Source: an uncultured Ruminococcus sp.
Lineage (GTDB): Bacteria; Bacillota; Clostridia; Oscillospirales; Ruminococcaceae
Assembly: GCA_902783235.1 (NCBI GenBank)
Contig: CACZQG010000383.1
Coordinates: 1 to 5,145, forward strand
DNA length: 5,145 bases
Direction of reading: 5' to 3'
A program made the position numbers and the translations under genes. A model generated the notes under the pieces. It did no database searches. It had not been told where the DNA came from and was given only the letters and a program-made list of their open reading frames with translations. This document shows, in pieces, positions 1 to 5,136 of this stretch (position 1 is its first letter; every line of letters starts with the position of its first letter).

Positions 1-25
1 AGTAAAGGAACGAATTCATTATATC

Positions 26-42
26 TCACCAATTATTGGTGA
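26..42. promoter_or_regulatory. 17-base palindrome next to a minus-strand TATAAT
   Basis: TCACCAAT-T-ATTGGTGA has perfect eight-base arms about one central base, the form expected of a dimeric repressor operator. Two bases further along the minus strand is TATAAT (23-18), so the palindrome would fill the spacer of a promoter reading leftward out of the window. No recognisable -35 lies at 17-18 bases. It could also be part of an interspersed repeat or a hairpin; no T-run follows. Confidence 0.35.
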
Positions 43-110
43 CGAGCTAATGTAACAACCAATTGTTTTTGTTGTTTGCTATATAAGACGTGCAAAGCTT
101 CCAAGCGGTC

Positions 111-131
111 TTTGTGCGGTGTTACCTTAAA
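111..131. repeat. Second, partial copy of the palindromic repeat
   Basis: This 21-base stretch matches the reverse complement of the left arm of the repeat (3777-3797) at 19 of 21 positions and the right arm (3799-3819) at 18 of 21. It lies three bases after the lipoprotein TGA stop. The facing arm is not well preserved. A degenerate partner, CGTGCAAAG (89-97), pairs with CTTTGTGCG (110-118) on plus-strand RNA if two G-U pairs are allowed, with a 12-base loop. The copy may be decayed or a variant form. Confidence 0.6.
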
Positions 132-134
132 TTA

Positions 135-1037
135 TCATACATCACCGAATGTCACATAAACATACTTATAACCATCCGGCTGCTCTACATCATGTCTTTG
201 ACGAAATTCCTTACCATCAAAGCTTACCTTATAGTTATCAGATGAGATCTCTGTTAATTGAGAGAATTTCTCAATAAATTCCTCATAGCCCTTGGGTTTG
301 AACTTATTAACAATACTTATCACAGACTTATAGGTAAGCTCTGTGTTTTTTTCATATTCGCCTACTGCAATACTCAAAGTATCTCCCACTCCGCCGGTGG
401 TAATATTTGCCAGGACTTTACCTATATTTGTAACGATGCCTCCCGCATCATCGCTGAACTGTTCAAGTGCCTTTTCGTCTATATACATTTCTTCAAGCTC
501 TTTCATTTCCGGCTTTTCATCAATTTTGAGCTTTATAGTTCCTGTATTATCATCCCGGTTATGGATTTCGTAATACTTGCTTTCTTTTCCCAGAGTTTCC
601 ATTCCATTTAAATAACCTGAATACAATGTAGGATTTATACCATAGTATTTGCCCACGCTGCTCATAATAAAACTGAACAGCATAGCAGATATATTATTAC
701 CGGAATTAATGTTACATACAATATATCCGTTTTCTACAGGGAAGGTATATGTTCCGTCCTGTCCATCCGTACCGCTTATGCTTATAACAATACTGTCACC
801 ATCAAGCTTTTCATCAAATTTTGCATCCGGAAAATAGTCCTTATAGGAAACATAATCCTCATCTGTCACAAAAATATCATATATACCATTTAAAGCCTTA
901 GAGGATACCCCCGCATCTGCAAGGCTATCACTCTCACTGCTGCTGTTATCCTTACCGCATCCTGTCATTGACACACAGGCTGTCAGTAATGCGGCAGCGG
1001 TCAGCACTGTTCCCATCATTCTCAGCTTTTTTTTCAT
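135..1037 (-). CDS. Secreted lipoprotein of unknown function
   Basis: A 300-residue protein that I do not recognise as a known family. The N-terminus is a typical lipoprotein signal: basic MKKKLR, a hydrophobic stretch, then two candidate lipoboxes, LTAC (Cys21) and MTGC (Cys27). The second is followed by GKDNSSSESDS, a Ser/Asp-rich tether, so Cys27 is slightly favoured. The mature protein should be anchored to the outer face of the membrane. Residues about 50-115 look strand-rich (GTYTFPVENGYIVCNI), and 175-270 look more helical, with many Lys and Glu residues; no catalytic motif is evident. The start is set by AAGGAG six bases upstream. It begins 23 bases after the kinase stop, so co-transcription is likely. 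It could be an extracytoplasmic partner or an output of the signalling locus; neither is shown. It ends with tandem stops TGA TAA, immediately followed by the arm of a palindromic repeat. Confidence 0.9.
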   Translation of the reverse strand: MKKKLRMMGTVLTAAALLTACVSMTGCGKDNSSSESDSLADAGVSSKALNGIYDIFVTDEDYVSYKDYFPDAKFDEKLDGDSIVISISGTDGQDGTYTFPVENGYIVCNINSGNNISAMLFSFIMSSVGKYYGINPTLYSGYLNGMETLGKESKYYEIHNRDDNTGTIKLKIDEKPEMKELEEMYIDEKALEQFSDDAGGIVTNIGKVLANITTGGVGDTLSIAVGEYEKNTELTYKSVISIVNKFKPKGYEEFIEKFSQLTEISSDNYKVSFDGKEFRQRHDVEQPDGYKYVYVTFGDV

Positions 1038-1043
1038 ATCCTT

Positions 1044-1049
1044 CTCCTT
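1044..1049 (-). promoter_or_regulatory. Ribosome binding site of the lipoprotein gene
   Basis: AAGGAG, then six bases and ATG (1037). It lies wholly in the 23-base gap after the kinase stop, supporting separate initiation on a shared transcript. Confidence 0.88.
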
Positions 1050-1060
1050 GATCTAATCAT

Positions 1061-3727
1061 TTAAGGCAGACATTCTCTCCATTCATTCATTATGCTTTCT
1101 ATTCCGTCAATATCCATCATTTCGGAGGCTGACTTCATTTTCTCCAGATATTCCCTTTGTTTATCCGATCCGAAGTCATATTCTGACAGCTTGCCTATTA
1201 TATCATCTATCTCTATAGCGTCAAAGCTTGACAGTGCCTCTGCCATGCCGTCAAATAATGAAAGCACCTCATCCCTTGATGCCTTTTTAAGCTCTGTATT
1301 CTCCTCCACCGTAACATAAGGACGAAGAGTCTCCTTCAGATCGGTATACATTTTCAATACTTCATCTGTTTTCGCATTGATAAGCTCCATGTCGCCGCCT
1401 TTTCCTGCCATTTCAAGAGAATATGCCAGCTCACCCAGTTCCATAGCTCCTATCTGCCGTGAGGTACTTTTCAGTGAATGCACCTCAACTGTATAATTGC
1501 TGATATCTCCGGTCTCATAATACTTTCTTATGACCTGGGATTTTGTACTGATAGCCTTGAAGTACTCATTCAGTACTGTCATATAAAGCTCACGGCTTCC
1601 CAGTCCTTCCATTGCCTTTTTCACAGCAAGACCCGGTATGGACAATTCCTCATTTTCAGGCTTTTTATATGTCATTTCCTCCTCGGTGACAGGTACTATC
1701 TTATCCTTTGGCAGCCATTTGTACAGTACAGCTGTTATTTGCTTCAGGTCAATGGGCTTTGCAACAAAATCAGCCATGCCCTCCGCCAGGAACATTTCCT
1801 TTGCACCGCTTACAGCATTTGCCGTAAGTGCTATTATGGGGATATTATCATATTCGGGCATGATACGGCGGATAATATGAGTAGCCTCCACTCCATCCAC
1901 CTCGGGCATCATGTGATCCATGAATACAACATCGTATTCATTCTCCGTTATCTTTTCAATGGCTTCTCCGGCATTTTCCGCCAGGTCGATCACCATTTTC
2001 AAAGGCTGCAAAAGACCCTTTGCCACTGTAAGATTTACAGGATTATCATCAACTATAAGTATTTTTGCGGTGGGGGCAACAAAATTGAAGGACTCCGGCT
2101 CTGTATCGTCGCAGAAAAGCTGTACATTGCTAAATCCCATAGCATTATAAAGCATAAGTGCGTATATGGGCTTTCTTATTATCTGTACATTCGGAAGCAG
2201 TGCCGTGCTTCTGCTGGTATAATCAGCTGCTGCAAGGCAGTGAAGCTCCGGATTTTTTTCATAAAAATACAAAAGCTCATTTGATAGATTCTCTTTATCA
2301 ATAATAAGAAAATCCGGCTTTTCCTTTTCCACCAAAGCTGCATCCGTTATCTCCGTATACACAGCTCCTATTCGCTGAAGTTCCGTTTCGATCCGCCGTC
2401 TTACATACTCGCTTTCAATGTATATAAAAGTACGCAGATTTTCATCAGCCGGATTGATATCAGTGATATGCTCCACCACTCTCTGAGGCAGTCGCATAAA
2501 AAAAGTAGTACCCTTCTTATACTCACTTTCAAAGGATATGCTTCCTTCCATAAGCGACAAAAGCTGTTTTGTAATAGCAAGACCAAGACCTGTTCCTTCA
2601 ATATTTCTGTTTCGTCTTGTATCCACCTGCTGGAATGAACTGAACAGCTTTTGTTTATCCTCATCCTTGATGCCGATACCCGTATCACTTACATCTATGC
2701 ACAGAACACAGTTTTCCTCATCCCTGGGCTCGCAGTATATGCTCAGATTTATATTGCCCTTTCGTGTGAACTTGACTGCATTATTGAGAATATTTATTAA
2801 TATCTCATGTATATGCTTACTGTCACCATAGAGCTTTCTTGGAAGATCGGGAGAGATATCCATTGTAAAATCTATCTCCTTATCACCGATCCTCATATCT
2901 ATAATATTTGCAATATCATTCAGCAGTGAATAGATCTCATATTCTTCACATACGATCTCCATTTTTCCCGACTCGATCTTAGAAAAATCAAGTATATCAT
3001 TTATTATTACCAGAAGATTCTTTCCGGATACCTTTATCTGATTAACATACTCCCTTGCGGCATCCGGCATATCCTCACGAAGTGCCAGATCCACCATTCC
3101 CAATACCGCATTCATAGGAGTTCTGATCTCATGACTCATATTTGCCAGAAAATCGCTTTTTACCTTTGAAGCATTGGCAGCCTCCTGAACGGCTTTGTCC
3201 AGAAGATAAGAGCGCAAAAGTATGCCTGATAATCCGAATGCAATGGCATTCAGGGATCTTACTGCATTTTTCAGAGCTGCTTTGTTCATCCTTACCGTTC
3301 TGTTCAAGGCACGGATCAACTCATTATCCGTATCCTTATATACGGTGGTTTTTCCTTCCTCAAGAAGCAGCTGTCCGCACACTATACTGCCTATAAGCTC
3401 GGAATTCGCCGTAAGTGGAGCAGATACAAGTATAAGACCTGCCTTGCAGCGATAATAGGAAACAGATCCCATGTTCTCTTCCACTTCTATAGGAGGCTCT
3501 ATCTTATCCGCTCTGTCAAGGCATTCATTTAACGAACAGCATATACAATTGCGGCATATGCCTTTTTTACCGGACAGCTGGGTTATTGATTCTCCGCAGC
3601 TGTCTATTATCTGAACAGCCAATCCTGTAGATGCTGCAAGAGAATCCTGCATACTTTTTATCGCAGAAATATCTGTAAGGTCAGCAAGCTTTATTGACTC
3701 GTTTCCTTTGTTGGTTTTTTCTTCCAT
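1061..3727 (-). CDS. PocR-domain hybrid sensor histidine kinase with receivers and HPt
   Basis: An 888-residue multidomain phosphorelay kinase, apparently cytoplasmic (no signal peptide or clear membrane segment). Domains in order: PocR-type ligand-sensing domain (about 14-125; CKAGL at 94-98, GQ at 118-119, Cys58/61/63/64/69/94); helical linker (about 140-190); HisKA with SHEIRTP, phospho-acceptor His199; HATPase with N-box NNAVKF (315-320), DTGIG (348-352) and GTGLGL (378-383); a degenerate receiver-like segment (about 431-530); a canonical receiver (about 553-673) with Asp560/Asp561, phospho-acceptor Asp604, Thr635 and Lys657; HPt (about 695-805) with His750 in HSLKS; then an 80-residue helical tail. 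PocR of the pdu/cob regulon senses 1,2-propanediol; the ligand here is unknown. There is no DNA-binding domain, so phosphate probably leaves from His750 to a separate regulator. The start at 3727 follows AGGAGGT by seven bases; a longer frame reaches a TTG at 3796 but would translate through the palindromic repeat and is rejected. Confidence 0.95.
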   Translation of the reverse strand: MEEKTNKGNESIKLADLTDISAIKSMQDSLAASTGLAVQIIDSCGESITQLSGKKGICRNCICCSLNECLDRADKIEPPIEVEENMGSVSYYRCKAGLILVSAPLTANSELIGSIVCGQLLLEEGKTTVYKDTDNELIRALNRTVRMNKAALKNAVRSLNAIAFGLSGILLRSYLLDKAVQEAANASKVKSDFLANMSHEIRTPMNAVLGMVDLALREDMPDAAREYVNQIKVSGKNLLVIINDILDFSKIESGKMEIVCEEYEIYSLLNDIANIIDMRIGDKEIDFTMDISPDLPRKLYGDSKHIHEILINILNNAVKFTRKGNINLSIYCEPRDEENCVLCIDVSDTGIGIKDEDKQKLFSSFQQVDTRRNRNIEGTGLGLAITKQLLSLMEGSISFESEYKKGTTFFMRLPQRVVEHITDINPADENLRTFIYIESEYVRRRIETELQRIGAVYTEITDAALVEKEKPDFLIIDKENLSNELLYFYEKNPELHCLAAADYTSRSTALLPNVQIIRKPIYALMLYNAMGFSNVQLFCDDTEPESFNFVAPTAKILIVDDNPVNLTVAKGLLQPLKMVIDLAENAGEAIEKITENEYDVVFMDHMMPEVDGVEATHIIRRIMPEYDNIPIIALTANAVSGAKEMFLAEGMADFVAKPIDLKQITAVLYKWLPKDKIVPVTEEEMTYKKPENEELSIPGLAVKKAMEGLGSRELYMTVLNEYFKAISTKSQVIRKYYETGDISNYTVEVHSLKSTSRQIGAMELGELAYSLEMAGKGGDMELINAKTDEVLKMYTDLKETLRPYVTVEENTELKKASRDEVLSLFDGMAEALSSFDAIEIDDIIGKLSEYDFGSDKQREYLEKMKSASEMMDIDGIESIMNEWRECLP

Positions 3728-3734
3728 GCTGCCG

Positions 3735-3741
3735 ACCTCCT
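3735..3741 (-). promoter_or_regulatory. Ribosome binding site of the hybrid kinase gene
   Basis: AGGAGGT, then seven bases (CGGCAGC) and ATG (3727). It fixes the start of the kinase at MEEKTNKG. It is downstream of, and separate from, the palindromic repeat at 3777-3819. Confidence 0.9.
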
Positions 3742-3776
3742 TTTCTGATAATTGCATCAAATGTAAAAAAGCAACC

Positions 3777-3819
3777 TTTAAGGCAACGCCGCACAAAGAT
3801 TGTGCGGTATAACCTTAAA
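3777..3819. repeat. 43-base two-part palindromic repeat between the STAS and kinase genes
   Basis: The outer arms TTTAAGG (3777-3783) and CCTTAAA (3813-3819) and the inner arms CCGCACAA (3789-3796) and TTGTGCGG (3800-3807) are perfect complements around a three-base loop, with a five-base partly paired internal loop on each side. A transcript of either strand would fold into a long hairpin. The minus-strand STAS stop codon (3817-3815) lies within it. A related arm occurs at 111-131, so this looks like a dispersed intergenic palindromic repeat (REP- or MITE-like) and not a gene-specific site. Six T residues follow on the minus strand (3770-3765), but eight bases lie in between, so attenuation is possible but not strong. 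Confidence 0.75.
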
Positions 3820-4111
3820 CAATATTCAAAAGTCTTATAAAGCCTGTCACCTTAAATATCTGCATAACATCGTCTGTAGTATTTCTGACCTCCATACTGC
3901 CCTGTTTTTTCATTTTTTTCTGCATTGCAAGGAGTACACGAAGTCCGGCGGATGATATGTATTCCAGACCGCTCATATCAAAGATTATATCCTTGACACC
4001 CTCAGATTCCTTTAACAGTTCCTGCTCGATGTCATTTGCGTTCATAGCATCTATCTCACCAATGAGCTTTACATTCATCTTCTCACCGTTATCTGTTTTT
4101 TCTATTTCCAT
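3815..4111 (-). CDS. STAS-domain anti-sigma factor antagonist (SpoIIAA/RsbV-like)
   Basis: A 98-residue protein that is essentially one STAS domain. In the SpoIIAA/RsbV family the unphosphorylated form binds the RsbW-type kinase and frees its target; phosphorylation of one serine breaks the complex. The signature is DMSGLEYISSAGLRVLL (residues 45-61); by alignment to the DSSG/DSTG motif of SpoIIAA/RsbV, the likely phosphoserine is Ser54. The start at 4111 is set by AAGGAG with a seven-base spacer; the frame extends 17 codons upstream from a TTG, but that stretch runs through leader hairpins. The gene lies 217 bases after the RsbW-like gene and is probably its partner. Its TAA stop falls within the terminal TTTAAGG of a palindromic repeat, so the repeat may have set the present C-terminus. 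The domain is otherwise full length, ending in FIRLLNIV. Confidence 0.94.
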   Translation of the reverse strand: MEIEKTDNGEKMNVKLIGEIDAMNANDIEQELLKESEGVKDIIFDMSGLEYISSAGLRVLLAMQKKMKKQGSMEVRNTTDDVMQIFKVTGFIRLLNIV

Positions 4112-4328
4112 ATTAGTTCTCCTTTTCTGTATGCTGCATTGCCTCAATACTCCAAAAAGCAATGCGCCTCCACTGTCTGTTTTCAGTGGAAAGCTGTGCA
4201 GGCAGCAGATATAACAGCCTGCCTGATTTTACTGTCACCGGATCCGCATACGGCGTAAAACAAATATCACACAGCTATAATTCAAGGGCGAAGTCCTCTC
4301 TCATATAAGGCACATTCCCTTTATTATC
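4112..4328 (-). promoter_or_regulatory. Structured intergenic leader with four inverted repeats
   Basis: This 217-base gap between the RsbW-like and STAS genes has no credible coding frame. In transcript order it holds GTAAAA/TTTTAC complementary arms (TTTTAC at 4260-4255, GTAAAA at 4232-4227); CAGGCAG/CTGCCTG (4225-4219 with 4205-4199, 13-base loop); TCCACTG/CAGTGGA (4190-4184 with 4175-4169, 8-base loop); and GCATTGC/GCAATGC (4165-4159 with 4142-4136, 16-base loop). All arms are exact complements. No T-run directly follows any of the last three, so they are not simple terminators. The segment could control the ratio of the two proteins by RNA folding or processing. I match it to no known riboswitch. 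No convincing internal promoter was found. Confidence 0.5.
4119..4124 (-). promoter_or_regulatory. Ribosome binding site of the STAS gene
   Basis: AAGGAG, then seven bases and ATG (4111). It decides the start over an upstream in-frame TTG. It lies 11 bases after the last inverted repeat of the leader, close enough for leader folding to influence its access. Confidence 0.88.
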
Positions 4329-4745
4329 TCATACAAGTCTTTTTTCCATTGTAAGAACATTTCTTCCGTCTTTTAATTCATACTCTACCCTATCCATAGT
4401 GGATTTAACAAGATATATTCCCAGACCGCCTATAGGCATATCATCAAGATCCAGATCCAGATCGGGATCCTCGTGTGTCATAGGATCATAAGGCTTGCCT
4501 TTATCCGAAAGTGTGATTATCACCTTTGCCGGTTTTATTTCATCATCCACGGCAAAAGCCACTCTGGCAAGACCGATCTCAGGATTATATGCGTAGTGAG
4601 TTATATTCATGTATATTTCTTCCACACACATTTTGACCTGACCTCTTATATGATCGTCCACATCCAGATCGTCAAAAGCCTTGTGCAAAAAATCAAATAC
4701 CTTGGCAAGATTTTCCAATGTTGCATCTACTTCGATCTCTCTCAT
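4329..4745 (-). CDS. RsbW/SpoIIAB-like ATP-binding protein (anti-sigma factor type serine kinase)
   Basis: A 138-residue cytoplasmic GHKL-fold protein of the RsbW/SpoIIAB type. Family members bind a target protein, often a sigma factor, and phosphorylate a STAS antagonist on serine using ATP. The visible Bergerat-fold motifs are an N-box EEIYMNITHYAY (residues 42-53, Asn47), a G1 box DKGKPYDP (81-88) and a G2 box GGLGIYLVKS (106-115). The length suits the family (about 140-160). The start at 4745 is chosen because AGGAGGTG sits six bases upstream; the open frame continues 27 codons further but without a comparable site. Residues 93-102, between G1 and G2 in the ATP-lid region, are an unusual acidic run DPDLDLDLDD. 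It is the first gene after the main promoter, and a STAS gene follows, which supports a partner-switch role. The target is unknown because no sigma factor lies in the window. Confidence 0.93.
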   Translation of the reverse strand: MREIEVDATLENLAKVFDFLHKAFDDLDVDDHIRGQVKMCVEEIYMNITHYAYNPEIGLARVAFAVDDEIKPAKVIITLSDKGKPYDPMTHEDPDLDLDLDDMPIGGLGIYLVKSTMDRVEYELKDGRNVLTMEKRLV

Positions 4746-4751
4746 ATCATT

Positions 4752-4759
4752 CACCTCCT
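4752..4759 (-). promoter_or_regulatory. Ribosome binding site of the RsbW-like gene
   Basis: AGGAGGTG followed by six bases and ATG (4745). This near-perfect anti-16S match picks the internal ATG over the 27-codon longer frame. Confidence 0.9.
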
Positions 4760-4901
4760 CATTGAAAAATTTATGCAAAACGCCCGGCTTATACGGTTTT
4801 TTCTCATACAAATGCACCCTTCGCAATATAAAAGCAAATACATATAAGCGTTCTGCACTATTTGTTACGGATCAAAAATAAAACATTTAATATCAATTAT
4901 T

Positions 4902-4930
4902 ATTATACACTATTTTGAATAAAAAATCAA
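4902..4930 (-). promoter_or_regulatory. Main sigma-A-type promoter of the operon
   Basis: On the minus strand, TTGATT (4930-4925) and TATAAT (4907-4902) are separated by exactly 17 bases, with TG directly before the -10 hexamer. The surroundings are strongly A+T-rich. Transcription would start near 4895, giving a leader of about 150 bases before the RsbW-like gene. It is the best promoter match seen in the window. Use of the housekeeping sigma factor is inferred from consensus only. Confidence 0.75.
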
Positions 4931-5048
4931 CCTCAAATCAAAGAATTATTCTTAAATTTGTCATTTTTGTGAATTACGAAACAAATACTTGTATGCTATC
5001 CCTTATCCGGCAGTTTTTAAAGGTCTGATACTGCTTGAATAAAAATCA

Positions 5049-5077
5049 TTTACACCGCAAAAATGTTGGTTTGTCAA
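5049..5077 (-). promoter_or_regulatory. Possible second upstream promoter
   Basis: A perfect -35 hexamer TTGACA (minus strand, 5077-5072) is followed after 17 bases by TGTAAA (5054-5049), which matches the -10 consensus at four of six positions. It could be an alternative or regulated start for the operon about 150 bases upstream of the main promoter. The weak -10 keeps confidence low. Confidence 0.3.
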
Positions 5078-5127
5078 TGATGTGATACAAAAATTTCAAA
5101 AAAGTTCACCATTTGAAAGGAAGGCAC

Positions 5128-5136
5128 TGATATAAT
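5128..5136 (+). promoter_or_regulatory. Plus-strand extended -10 element at the right edge
   Basis: TGATATAAT is a perfect extended -10 (TG, one base, TATAAT) on the plus strand. No good -35 hexamer lies 16-18 bases upstream, which is tolerated by extended -10 promoters. It would drive a divergent gene beyond position 5145. The element sits in a small inverted repeat, CTGAT-ATA-ATCAG (5127-5139), so a repressor could cover it. The downstream gene is not visible. Confidence 0.4.

Noticed and set aside
2..55. Plus-strand frame entering from the left edge and ending in TAA at 53-55
   Set aside because: Only 17 codons are visible, they match nothing I recognise, and the stretch contains a perfect palindrome; it could be the tail of a convergent gene but cannot be supported here.
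54..76. AACAAC/GTTGTT inverted repeat near a T-run, as a terminator
   Set aside because: The stem is short and A+T-rich and would be a weak terminator on either strand; no convincing factor-independent terminator was found after the lipoprotein gene.
1478..2284. Long plus-strand open frame (268 codons) opposite the kinase gene
   Set aside because: It is antisense to the receiver and HPt coding region, has an implausible Cys/His/Tyr/Ile-rich composition and no domain; it is a by-product of the real gene on the other strand.
2401..2688. Minus-strand 95-codon open frame inside the kinase gene
   Set aside because: It overlaps the HATPase coding region in another frame and has no recognisable domain.
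3728..3796. Kinase start at a TTG (3796), adding 23 residues
   Set aside because: The extension is a translation of the palindromic repeat and the ribosome binding site; a strong AGGAGGT directs the ATG at 3727.
4193..4225. H-type pseudoknot in the leader
   Set aside because: GCTGT/ACAGC could pair across the CAGGCAG stem, but the connecting loops would be 0 and 1 base, too short to span the helices; alternative pairing is more plausible.
4112..4328. Internal promoter for the STAS gene
   Set aside because: Candidates such as GTGACA followed after 18 bases by TTATAT match too poorly to claim.
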